A stretch of 64,000 bases of DNA from Shinella sp. PSBB067 (GTDB taxonomy: Bacteria; Pseudomonadota; Alphaproteobacteria; Rhizobiales; Rhizobiaceae), in contig NZ_CP069303.1 of NCBI RefSeq assembly GCF_016839145.1, positions 124,001 through 188,000 on the forward strand, given 5' to 3'. A program made the translations under genes and the position numbers. Below the pieces are notes generated by a model, which worked only from the letters and a program-made list of their open reading frames with translations, had not been told where the DNA came from and made no database searches. This document shows, piece after piece, positions 42,434-50,169 of this stretch (position 1 is the first letter of the stretch; each line of letters opens with the position of its first letter).

Positions 42434-42495
42434 TGTCATTGTCCGCCTCTCCGTCTTCCCCCGCGCTGGCAGCGCACCCGGAGCAGTCTTTCGAC
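42434..42495 (+). pseudogene. Fragment resembling the middle of the 37554-37952 gene
   Basis: Plus-strand reading LSLSASPSSPALAAHPEQSF lines up with the segment of the 132-aa protein that contains LSGEASPRALAEQLEQSF. The DNA around GCTGGC and CAGTCTTTCG, then CCGCCCGG, matches as well. No start or full frame remains. It lies in a 343-base gap that otherwise shows no gene. Confidence 0.45.
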
Positions 42496-42585
42496 CGCCC
42501 GGGTGAAAACCGGTCTGCCGGAATGGAAGGTGAAGGCCTGGCGCCGATAGCCGGTTCGCGCCGCAGGCTTGTATGGCCGGCGGGA

Positions 42586-42825
42586 CTACTGCTTGCCCAG
42601 CTTCGCCCGTCCCGCCCCCTTGATCGAAAGAGACGAGTCCGACGAGAGGGCGACAAGTCCAGCGCCAATCGCCGCTTCGACGGTCTCGGTGTAGTCCTTT
42701 CCCGCCAGGCCATACTTCTTGGAATGGTTTTCGACGGCACCGAGCAGTACGGACGGGGACACGCCATATCGAGCGCTATGGAAAGCACTCAAGATAATGA
42801 GAAATTTTTCATCCAGGGTCTTCAT
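42586..42825 (-). CDS. 79-aa hypothetical protein
   Basis: A small helical protein that starts MKTLDEKFLIILSAFHSARY, with SPSVLLGAVENHSKKYGLAG and the C-terminal SLSIKGAGRAKLGKQ. It may be a small winged-helix-like fold, but I do not recognise a family. No clear ribosome site; the start is the first ATG in frame. It lies 71 bases downstream of the desaturase gene on the same strand. Confidence 0.55.
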   Translation of the reverse strand: MKTLDEKFLIILSAFHSARYGVSPSVLLGAVENHSKKYGLAGKDYTETVEAAIGAGLVALSSDSSLSIKGAGRAKLGKQ

Positions 42826-42896
42826 TGTCTAACCTCGATCTATGCGGTGATGGGGACGGCGGCAGGCCGCCAAATTGCTGTACCGGTTTCCGACCA

Positions 42897-43943
42897 TCAC
42901 CCTGCGCTCGCGGCGGTGCGGCGTGCTCCTGCGTCGCGAAACGACAGCATTTGGCGCGACGCTTCATCCCAGAGGACGAGCTTCACGCAGCGGAGGCTTT
43001 CCCTGATCGTGATGCGCCCCAGGTCCGCCAGTTCAGGATGGTCGCGCAGAACCTCCGGAAGTCTGTAGAAGGGAACGCGGCTCGACAGGTGATGGATATG
43101 GTGCATGCCGATATTGCCGGTTATCCAGCGCAACGGCCGGGGTAGGTCGTAATGCGAGGCGCCATGCATGGCCGCGTATTGGAACGTCCACTCCGGAGGC
43201 CGGGACCAGTGGGTGTCTTCGAACTGGTGCTGGACGTAGAACAGCCAGACGCCTGCCGCTCCGGCAAGCAGTACGATCGGCAGGTGGACGACGAGGAACG
43301 GAACGGCGCCGACCGCCCAGACAAGAAGGGCGGCGAGCGCGGCGATGGCGGCATTCGTTGCCATCGTCGAAACCCACGGAAGGGCGCCGGACCGCATCAT
43401 GCCGAACGGCAGACGCTGCTTGAAGAGAAAGAGCCAGGCGGGACCGATGCCGAACATGACGAGCGGGTGCCGGTAAAGGCGGTAGCCGAGCCGCCCCCGA
43501 GGCGTCAGGGCCTCATATTCGGTGATGGTGAGCGTCGTGATGTCACCGACGCCGCGTTCGTCGAGGTTCCCGGCCGAGGCATGGTGTTCGGCATGGGCCC
43601 TTCGCCAGTAGTCATAGGGTGTCAAGGTCAGTACGCCGATCGCGCGGCCCGCCCAGTCGTCCAGGCGGCGCCGGCCGAAGAAGGCGCCATGACCGCAGTC
43701 ATGTTGCAGCATGAACAGGCGCAGGAGGAACCCGGCCGCCGGCACGATGAGGACCAGGCCGAGCCAGTAGCCGAAGTGCACCGATGCCCAGGCGCTGGCC
43801 CACAGGAGAACGAAGGGCACGAGGGTTACCGCCAGTTCGAGCGTGCTTCGGCCAATATGGGGCTTGCGATAGGCGGAGAGGATTTTCAGCCAGGCTTTTT
43901 CACGATCGGCGCCGCTGGGGGCAATTGCGTTTGTCGGGGTCAT
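42897..43943 (-). CDS. Fatty acid desaturase (membrane-bound, type 1 family)
   Basis: A 348-aa integral membrane desaturase. All three His boxes are present: HDCGH (81-85), HAEHH (117-121) and HHIHH (281-285), which bind the di-iron centre. Hydrophobic helices span about 38-75 and 195-236. The pattern resembles acyl-lipid omega-6/delta-12-type desaturases, which adjust membrane fluidity. Start at 43943 is the ATG that gives the normal N-terminus (MTPTNAIAPSGADREKAW); longer frames upstream run into the csp remnant terminator. A role in cold adaptation fits the cold-shock neighbourhood but is inference. Confidence 0.88.
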   Translation of the reverse strand: MTPTNAIAPSGADREKAWLKILSAYRKPHIGRSTLELAVTLVPFVLLWASAWASVHFGYWLGLVLIVPAAGFLLRLFMLQHDCGHGAFFGRRRLDDWAGRAIGVLTLTPYDYWRRAHAEHHASAGNLDERGVGDITTLTITEYEALTPRGRLGYRLYRHPLVMFGIGPAWLFLFKQRLPFGMMRSGALPWVSTMATNAAIAALAALLVWAVGAVPFLVVHLPIVLLAGAAGVWLFYVQHQFEDTHWSRPPEWTFQYAAMHGASHYDLPRPLRWITGNIGMHHIHHLSSRVPFYRLPEVLRDHPELADLGRITIRESLRCVKLVLWDEASRQMLSFRDAGARRTAASAG

Positions 43944-44052
43944 CGGTAACTGTGGCGTCCTTCCGGTTTCTTGTTGCGGGCAGAAGCTTGCTGCCCGGCA
44001 ATGCCTCCTGCCATGAAGCCTGCGCGCGCAATTCGCTACGGGCGCACGAAAC

Positions 44053-44080
44053 AAAAAGGCCGGGCATACCCCCCGGCCTC
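44053..44080 (-). terminator. Intrinsic terminator of csp remnant 1
   Basis: AGGCCGGG and CCCGGCCT form an 8-bp stem with a 7-base loop; on the minus strand TTTTTGTTT follows. It lies after the decayed cold-shock gene at 44143-44255 and has the same design as the terminator of the intact gene. Confidence 0.75.
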
Positions 44081-44142
44081 TTCGTCCCCCGCCGTCTTTG
44101 CCGCCAAGTTCCATTCGTGGTCAGCAAAGAGGCGCATGAATT

Positions 44143-44255
44143 CTATGCGGCGCGCATGTTGTCTGCGAGGTTCCGGCCGTCTTGTGGTCCCGCGCCACGC
44201 CGTAGCTCACCTTGCGTCCCTCGGGTGAGAAAAACTTCACTATGCCTGAATTGAC
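44143..44255 (-). pseudogene. Cold-shock gene remnant 1 with internal deletion and frameshift
   Basis: Minus-strand reading NSGIVKFF is a cold-shock N-terminus but lacks an ATG. It joins directly to SPEGRKVSYGVARDHKTA, which is the C-terminal third of a cold-shock domain, so the RNP1-RNP2 core is missing. After that the frame shifts: the next frame gives NLADNMRAA then a stop, like the ending of rhizobial cold-shock proteins. A csp-type terminator follows at 44053-44080. Confidence 0.7.
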
Positions 44256-44600
44256 AGCGATATTTCTTTTATCTTCATAGAGAAAACCGACGCCAGAGTG
44301 CGCGCAGATAAATCGACGATGATAAGAAATATGGCAAAGCCAATGAGGCAAAGACAAGCTTCAAAGCAGGTTTCTTCTTTTGGTATATGTCTTCTGAAAA
44401 TTACACAAGGGTGCGCAGATGGATAAGTGAAATTCTGGAGCGGATATCGGATTTTCCTCTGAAGAAACATCAAATATTGGCGAATGATATTTTTTCGGGC
44501 AGCTCCTGTCGCTCGCCGCTACCGGCTTTTCGGATCCTGCATCATCGATGCAGACCCGCAGGGCATCGCCACCTGTTGCCGGCGCGGCGTTCATGTCCCT
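44256..44600. other. AT-rich intergenic stretch, no gene seen
   Basis: About 345 bases between the csp remnant and the sulfurtransferase stop. It is clearly more AT-rich than the surroundings (for example around 44370-44500), with no credible frame. It may hold the old csp promoter and upstream region. Confidence 0.5.
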
Positions 44601-45464
44601 TCAAGAACCGCTTCGTTCTTTCACCAGCTTCGGGACGTCCTCGCGTTGGCCCCATTCATGCCAGGAGCCGTCATAGAGACGCCAGTGCGGATTGCCTAGC
44701 TGCTCGACCATGAAGCCCAGGATGCAGGCGGTCACGCCCGAACCGCAGGTCGTGATGACATCGCCGGAAATGTCGGCGCTCGCATCCTTGAAGACCGTGC
44801 GTGCCTTTTCGGGCGAGACGAACTCGAAATTTCTGTCGGCATCGAAGAAGCGGGCCCAGGGCGTGTTGATGGCGCCCGGCATGTAGCCGGAAGCGACGCC
44901 GGGGTAACCCGAGCCCTCCAGCCCGTCGAAACGCGCCGCCGTCCGCGCATCCACGATCGTCGCGCCGCCATTGTCGATGGCGGTGCGGACATCATCCAGC
45001 GTCGCGACCCGCCCGGGAACCAGGCGCGCCGTGAAGGTGCGCGCTTCGGTCGGGAGGCTTTCGCCGGTTTCGATCGGCCGGCCTTCGGCTTTCCATTTTC
45101 GCCAGCCGCCGTTCAGGATGCGGACGCGGTCGTGGCCGAAAACGCGGAACATCCACCATAGACGGCAGGAGACGTATCCCCCGTCGTAGATGATGACATC
45201 GGTTTCGTCGTCGATCCCGAGCCGGCCGACCTGAGCCGCGAAGAGACCGGCGGCGGGCAGCATGTTCACATAGGGCGAATCCGGGTCCGATATGTCACCG
45301 AGGTCGATGAAGCGTGCACCGGGGATGTGCCCCGCGGCGAAGTCGTCCTTGGCATGCTTGCCGGCTTCGGGCAGATACCAGGAGCAATCCAGGACGACGA
45401 CATTGTCGGGCCGGTTTTCCAGGAGAGCGGCGAGTTCTCCTGTTTGGATGAGCCAGTTGGTCAT
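44601..45464 (-). CDS. sseA: 3-mercaptopyruvate sulfurtransferase
   Basis: A 287-aa tandem rhodanese. The active Cys C240 sits in CGSGVTA, the motif of mercaptopyruvate sulfurtransferases; thiosulfate sulfurtransferases differ there. Other marks are HIPGARFIDLGDISDPDSPY in the N-terminal domain and GYMPGAINTPW in the C-terminal domain. It moves sulfur from 3-mercaptopyruvate to acceptors such as cyanide or thiols. The start is 36 bases after the SDR gene stop on the same strand, so they may be co-transcribed. Confidence 0.9.
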   Translation of the reverse strand: MTNWLIQTGELAALLENRPDNVVVLDCSWYLPEAGKHAKDDFAAGHIPGARFIDLGDISDPDSPYVNMLPAAGLFAAQVGRLGIDDETDVIIYDGGYVSCRLWWMFRVFGHDRVRILNGGWRKWKAEGRPIETGESLPTEARTFTARLVPGRVATLDDVRTAIDNGGATIVDARTAARFDGLEGSGYPGVASGYMPGAINTPWARFFDADRNFEFVSPEKARTVFKDASADISGDVITTCGSGVTACILGFMVEQLGNPHWRLYDGSWHEWGQREDVPKLVKERSGS

Positions 45465-45500
45465 GACGATCCTTCTTCTTGAAGTCTAGGGGAGGGGCGG

Positions 45501-46316
45501 TCAGGGATAGGCCGAAGGACGGCCTTGCTTTTCGACCCATGAATCTCCGGAGAGCACGCCACCGTCGACCACGACGCTTCTGCCCGTGATATAGCGCGAA
45601 GCCGGGGCCACAAGGCTGAGCGAGGTGGTGATCAGGTCTTGCGGCACGGCGAGATGCCCGGCCGGGATATAGTCGGCGAACCAGCGGCTCCTGTACTCGT
45701 CGTCCCAAAGCGGTCGCGTGAACTCGGTCTGGACGAAGCCCGGCTCGATGGCATTGACCTGTATATTGTCTGCGGCCCATTCATGCGCCATTGAGCGGGT
45801 CAGCGATGTGACGGCTGCCTTCGTCGCAGCATAGACCGAGATCGTGTCGAAGGAGATGTTGGCCGACAGCGAGCTGAAATGCAGGATCTTGCCGCCGCCC
45901 TGGGCCTTCATGACGGGCTGGACGGCGCGCGACAGGAAGTAGACGCTTCGAAAGTTCACCGACGTGATGACGTCGAAATCGTCCTGCGTGACATCCACGA
46001 TGGGCTTGCGGCGGTTCGTGCCCTGCAGGTTGACGAGAATGTCGAGCCGGCCCGTTATCCCCCGCGCCTGAGCCACCAGATTGTCGCAGGCCGCAGCGGA
46101 ATCCAGGTCGACCTGTAGCCCATGGAAGGACAGGTTCTCAGCCTCGAAGCGTTCCTGCAAGCCTGCGAGGCGGTCGGCGGATAGATCATGGACGATGACA
46201 CGGGCACCCGCCCTGGCAAAGGCCTCCGAGATCGCCGAACCGATGGCGCCGGCGCCGCCCGCGATCAGGGCTGTCTTGCCCTCGAGCGAAAAGAGGGAGG
46301 AAAGATAGTGGGACAT
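45501..46316 (-). CDS. Short-chain dehydrogenase/reductase (gluconate 5-dehydrogenase/KduD-like)
   Basis: A 271-aa classical SDR. The cofactor motif is AGGAGAIG (19-26), the catalytic residues are S149, Y162 and K166 (SVYAATKAA), and the C-terminal substrate loop reads EPGFVQTEFTRPLW. It resembles sugar-acid dehydrogenases. The start at 46316 follows AAGGAA. It is divergent from the sugar ABC transporter operon across a 284-base promoter region, so it could belong to the same sugar regulon; that is inference. Confidence 0.85.
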   Translation of the reverse strand: MSHYLSSLFSLEGKTALIAGGAGAIGSAISEAFARAGARVIVHDLSADRLAGLQERFEAENLSFHGLQVDLDSAAACDNLVAQARGITGRLDILVNLQGTNRRKPIVDVTQDDFDVITSVNFRSVYFLSRAVQPVMKAQGGGKILHFSSLSANISFDTISVYAATKAAVTSLTRSMAHEWAADNIQVNAIEPGFVQTEFTRPLWDDEYRSRWFADYIPAGHLAVPQDLITTSLSLVAPASRYITGRSVVVDGGVLSGDSWVEKQGRPSAYP

Positions 46317-46416
46317 CGTATTCCTTTCGAAGGAGAGAGCAGGCCGCGCGCTCTCTGGCTCTTCCTGCTGTTGGCGGCATTCGCATGCCTGTGGGAGGCG
46401 TAAGCAGCTGATATAA

Positions 46417-46430
46417 TTGGCGAATGCCAA
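46417..46430. promoter_or_regulatory. Inverted repeat TTGGC-N4-GCCAA in the divergent promoter region
   Basis: TTGGCGAATGCCAA is a 14-bp near-palindrome of the type bound by LacI/GntR-like sugar regulators. It lies 101 bases upstream of the SDR and 171 upstream of the binding-protein gene. No regulator gene is nearby. Confidence 0.45.
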
Positions 46431-46515
46431 GGGCGCCCAAAATACATCTTATCCATAAAATTAGTAGATAATTTTTGCCAATCGCGTTCGCACGGTCGCG
46501 TTTAATTTTCTATTT

Positions 46516-46525
46516 TTCTATAGAA
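46516..46525. promoter_or_regulatory. TTCTATAGAA palindrome upstream of the apiose-type binding-protein gene
   Basis: A perfect 10-bp palindrome in an AT-rich stretch 76-85 bases before the start at 46601. Related CTATAGA sequences occur before ssuA and ssuD. It may be part of a promoter rather than an operator. Confidence 0.3.
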
Positions 46526-46600
46526 TTTAGTGATTTTGCCTTTGGCTCGGGCGCTTGTCACCGTTAGCTTCTCCCCATCAACACAAGGAAGCCTAACGAC

Positions 46601-47572
46601 ATGTTTCGCAAGACAATTTTGACAGCCGCCTCCGGTATTCTCCTTTTCGCCGCCAGCGTTTCGGCGCTTCATGCCGAGCCCAAGGGCAAGGATGCCCCGG
46701 TGACGGTATTCGTATCGCCGCTGACTTTCGCCTTTACCCACTTCGTGTTCCTGACCGACCAGTTGGAAGACGAAGCGAAGAAGATCGGCGGCGTCACCAT
46801 CGTCAAGGCGGATGGCCAGCTGTCCGCGCCGAAGCAGATCGCGGACATCGAGGCGGCCATCGTTCAGGGCGTCGACGGCATCATCCTGGCACCGGTGGAG
46901 GCGGATGCGCTAGCACCGGTCGTCAAGCAAGCCATTGCGGCAGGCATTACGGTTGTCACCGTCGACCGCCCGGTCAATGGCGTGCCGGAGGTTCTGGCCA
47001 ATGTGGCGGCCGACAATTTCAAGGGCGCTGAATCGCAGGGCGAGGCCGTCGTGAAGGACTTTCCTAACGGTGCGAAGGTCGTGAACCTCCAAGGTATTCC
47101 AGGCGACAAGACCGCCAACGATCGCAGCGGCGGCGTCCACAAGGTGCTTGATGCTGCCGGCGGCAAGTATACGTTCGTTTCCGAGCAGGCAGCCAATTTC
47201 TCCCGCGACAAGGGCCTGGCCGTCACCGAAAACATCCTGACGGGTCTCTCCGAGGTTCCGGATGTCATCGTCGCGGGCAACGACGACATGGCGCTGGGTG
47301 CCGCTCAGGCGGTGGAAGCGCGTGGTCTGAAGGGCAAGATCAAGATCTACGGCTATGACGGCTCGGAAGATGCGCTGAAGGCCGTCAAGGACGGCAGCCT
47401 TGCCGGCACCGTGGACCAGTTTCCGGGGCAGCAGGGTCGTGTCGCCATTCGCACGCTCGTGGACTTCATCCGCGAAGGAAAGAAGCCGGCAACCAGCGAC
47501 GTGCTTGTCGACCCCGTCGCCATCACGCCCGCAAACCTCGAGCATGCCGAGCGCGTGGGACTCATCAACTGA
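46601..47572 (+). CDS. Sugar ABC transporter substrate-binding protein (ribose/RbsB type), probable D-apiose binder
   Basis: A 323-aa periplasmic binding protein of the pentose class. A Sec signal of about 25 residues (MFRKTILTAASGILLFAASV) is followed by the two-lobed fold, with KQIADIEAAIVQGVDGIILAPVE and VDRPVNG near the hinge and GNDDMALGAAQAVEARG in the second lobe. Linkage to ApsD- and ApnL-like genes makes D-apiose the expected ligand. Its stop and the ATPase start share bases (TGATG). Confidence 0.88.
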   Translation: MFRKTILTAASGILLFAASVSALHAEPKGKDAPVTVFVSPLTFAFTHFVFLTDQLEDEAKKIGGVTIVKADGQLSAPKQIADIEAAIVQGVDGIILAPVEADALAPVVKQAIAAGITVVTVDRPVNGVPEVLANVAADNFKGAESQGEAVVKDFPNGAKVVNLQGIPGDKTANDRSGGVHKVLDAAGGKYTFVSEQAANFSRDKGLAVTENILTGLSEVPDVIVAGNDDMALGAAQAVEARGLKGKIKIYGYDGSEDALKAVKDGSLAGTVDQFPGQQGRVAIRTLVDFIREGKKPATSDVLVDPVAITPANLEHAERVGLIN

Positions 47573-49140
47573 TGACCGTACATCCGCGTCCGGTTATCGT
47601 GGATGTCGAGACGTCGGGGCGCGCTGAGCGCCCCGCACCTTTTGTAGCTGCGTTCGGTCTCGTCAAACGCTTCTTCGGGGTAACGGTCCTTGACGGCGTC
47701 TCGCTGTCCCTGGGAGCCGGCGAGGTGCGCGCGCTGCTTGGCGAAAACGGTGCTGGAAAATCCACCGTCATCAACCTTCTGTCGGGCGTGTTCGCCCCCG
47801 ATTCCGGGACAATCGAGGTCGACGGCCTGCCCGCCGCTTTCGGCGGGCCGCGTGATGCAGACAAGGCCGGTATCAGCGTCATCCGCCAGGAGCTGTCGCT
47901 GTTTCCCGATCTGTCTGTCGCCGAGGCGATCTTTGCCGGGCACCTGCCGGTGACAGGTCTTGGCCTGGTCGACTGGAAGCGCGTCCGGGAGGCAGCCCGC
48001 GAGGCGTTACGGCAACTCGGCGTCTCGTCGCTCGACGTCCGCCGCCCCGTAGCCGGCCTTTCCATCGCGCAACAGCAGATGGTGGAAATCGCCCGGGCGC
48101 TGACCCGCAAGTCGCGTCTCGTCATCATGGACGAGCCGACGGCATCGCTGTCTCCCGAAGAGGTCGGCCATCTCGGCGAGATCATTGCGCGCCTGTCGCG
48201 GGAGGGTGTTGCAATCCTCTATGTGAGCCATCGGCTCGATGAGATCAGGGCCTTCTGCCAGAGCTACACCGTCCTGCGGGACGGCAAGATGGTCGAAGAG
48301 GGCGACGTGGTCGCCGTCGACAATGCGCAGTTGATTCGCGCGATGGCCGGCCGCGATGTCGAGATCGGCGGGAGACGGCAGGCCACGTCGCCGGGCGGGG
48401 TTGCGCTCTCGGTGCGCGATCTCGCAGCACCTGCATCGGCGCGCGCACCGGCCCGTGTCGTGGGCGTGAGCTTCGATGTTCGTGCCGGCGAGATCGTCGG
48501 TTTGGCAGGCATCGTCGGCGCGGGGCGGTCCGAGACCGCCCGCATGATCTTCGGTGCCGATCCGATCGGCGCGGGCGAAATCCGTCTCGGTGGGCAAGCC
48601 TTCTCGCCGACCTCTCCGATCGAGGCCATGCGGGCCGGCATCGGCCTCGTGCCGGAAGACCGCAAGGGACAGGCAATCCTGCCGCAGCGGGCCGTCGTGG
48701 AGAACTTCGCGCTCGCCGGCGTCCGCCCGCCACGCTATCGCTGGGTCAACGACCGGGCAGGGGAAAAAGGCTTGTTCCGCGGCTTCGTGGAGCGGCTCGG
48801 CATCCGCGCGAGTTCGCTGGGCGCGCCCATCGCGACGCTTTCGGGAGGAAACCAGCAGAAGGTCATCCTTTCCCGCTGGATCGCGCGCAAGCCGAAGGTG
48901 CTGGTCGTCGACGAGCCGACGCGAGGTATCGACATCGGTGCGAAGGAGGACGTGCACACGCTTCTGCGCGACATTGCGGCAGAGGGCGTCGCGGTTCTCG
49001 TCATCTCCTCAGACCTTCCGGAACTGATGGCGCTGTCCGACCGCATCGTCGTCCTGCGCGAAGGCCGTTCGGTGTTCGAGACCGACGCCGCATCGGCCTC
49101 GGCCGAAGATCTGATGACCAGGATGACCCCGCACGGCTGA
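47572..49140 (+). CDS. Sugar ABC transporter ATP-binding protein (RbsA/MglA type, tandem ATPase)
   Basis: A 522-aa protein with two ATPase modules. The first has GENGAGKST, a variant signature LSIAQQQ and MDEPTASLS. The second has the degenerate Walker A GIVGAGRSE, the signature LSGGNQQK and VDEPTRGIDIGAKE, the usual pattern in this family. It powers the permease encoded next. Coupled to the binding-protein gene by TGATG. Confidence 0.92.
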   Translation: MTVHPRPVIVDVETSGRAERPAPFVAAFGLVKRFFGVTVLDGVSLSLGAGEVRALLGENGAGKSTVINLLSGVFAPDSGTIEVDGLPAAFGGPRDADKAGISVIRQELSLFPDLSVAEAIFAGHLPVTGLGLVDWKRVREAAREALRQLGVSSLDVRRPVAGLSIAQQQMVEIARALTRKSRLVIMDEPTASLSPEEVGHLGEIIARLSREGVAILYVSHRLDEIRAFCQSYTVLRDGKMVEEGDVVAVDNAQLIRAMAGRDVEIGGRRQATSPGGVALSVRDLAAPASARAPARVVGVSFDVRAGEIVGLAGIVGAGRSETARMIFGADPIGAGEIRLGGQAFSPTSPIEAMRAGIGLVPEDRKGQAILPQRAVVENFALAGVRPPRYRWVNDRAGEKGLFRGFVERLGIRASSLGAPIATLSGGNQQKVILSRWIARKPKVLVVDEPTRGIDIGAKEDVHTLLRDIAAEGVAVLVISSDLPELMALSDRIVVLREGRSVFETDAASASAEDLMTRMTPHG

Positions 49141-49161
49141 CGAACTTCCAAGGAAAGAACA

Positions 49162-50169
49162 ATGTCCAGCATTTCCCTCACCACGACGCACCGTGCGCAG
49201 ACCTTTGCCATTCTCGGCAGGATCGCGCCGCTCATTTTCCTCCTGGCCCTGGTGCTGCTCTTCGCCATCCTGCAGCCGCGCTTCCTCACGCCGCTCAACC
49301 TGTTCAACATCCTCAGGCAGGTTTCGATCTACGGCATCATAGCCGTGGGGATGACCTTCGTGATCCTGGCGCGCGGCATCGATCTGTCCGTCGGCTCCCT
49401 CGTGGCCATGTCCGGGCTGGTGGCGGCCGTTGTCGCGAAGGGCGGCATAGACGGGCGGTTTCTGCTGAGTGCGGATGGCGCCGGTTATGCATGGCCGCTC
49501 GCCGCCCTCGCGGCAATCGCCGCGGGCACCCTTGCCGGCTATCTCCAGGGGCTTGCCGTCGCGCGTCTTTCCGTACCGGCCTTCGTCGTCACCCTGGGCG
49601 GGATGACGGTGTTCCGCGGCGTGGCGCTTACGATAGGCAACGGTGGCCCCGTCTCGGGCTTCGACGAGGCTTTCGGCTGGTGGGGACGTGGCATGATCGG
49701 ACCCGTGCCGGTTCCGGTCATCCTGTTTCTCATCGTGGCGCTGCTCGCGCATTTCGTGCTGACCCAGACGCGCTTCGGCCGTGCGGTCTATGCCGTCGGG
49801 TCGAACCCCGATGCGGCGTGGCTGTCCGGTATCAACACGACCCGCGTGACGACGGCCGTCTATGCCGTGATCGGCTTCTGCTCGGGTCTCGGCGGCTTCG
49901 TGCTCGCATCCCGGCTGAATTCGGCCGAGGCGGTCGCCGGCTCGGGTTATGAACTGACGGCGATTGCCGCGGTCGTGATCGGCGGAACCAGCCTGCAGGG
50001 CGGTACCGGCTCCATCGTGGGCACGGTCATCGGCGCCCTGCTGACAGGCGTGCTGCTGAACGGTCTCGTCATCCTCAACGTCTCCCCCTACGTGCAGCAG
50101 ATTCTGGTCGGCCTCATCATCGTCGCTGCCGTAGCCTTCGACAGTTTCGTGAAAAGGCAATCCCGATGA
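49162..50169 (+). CDS. Sugar ABC transporter permease (RbsC type)
   Basis: A 335-aa inner-membrane permease with about 8-10 hydrophobic helices, including PLIFLLALVLLFAILQPRFL at the N-terminus and the conserved GMTFVILARGIDLSVGSLVA. The C-terminal block AAVVIGGTSLQGGTGSIVGT is characteristic. It starts after AAGGAAAG and overlaps the next gene (ATGA at 50166-50169), which ties sugar import to the lactonase. Confidence 0.92.
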   Translation: MSSISLTTTHRAQTFAILGRIAPLIFLLALVLLFAILQPRFLTPLNLFNILRQVSIYGIIAVGMTFVILARGIDLSVGSLVAMSGLVAAVVAKGGIDGRFLLSADGAGYAWPLAALAAIAAGTLAGYLQGLAVARLSVPAFVVTLGGMTVFRGVALTIGNGGPVSGFDEAFGWWGRGMIGPVPVPVILFLIVALLAHFVLTQTRFGRAVYAVGSNPDAAWLSGINTTRVTTAVYAVIGFCSGLGGFVLASRLNSAEAVAGSGYELTAIAAVVIGGTSLQGGTGSIVGTVIGALLTGVLLNGLVILNVSPYVQQILVGLIIVAAVAFDSFVKRQSR

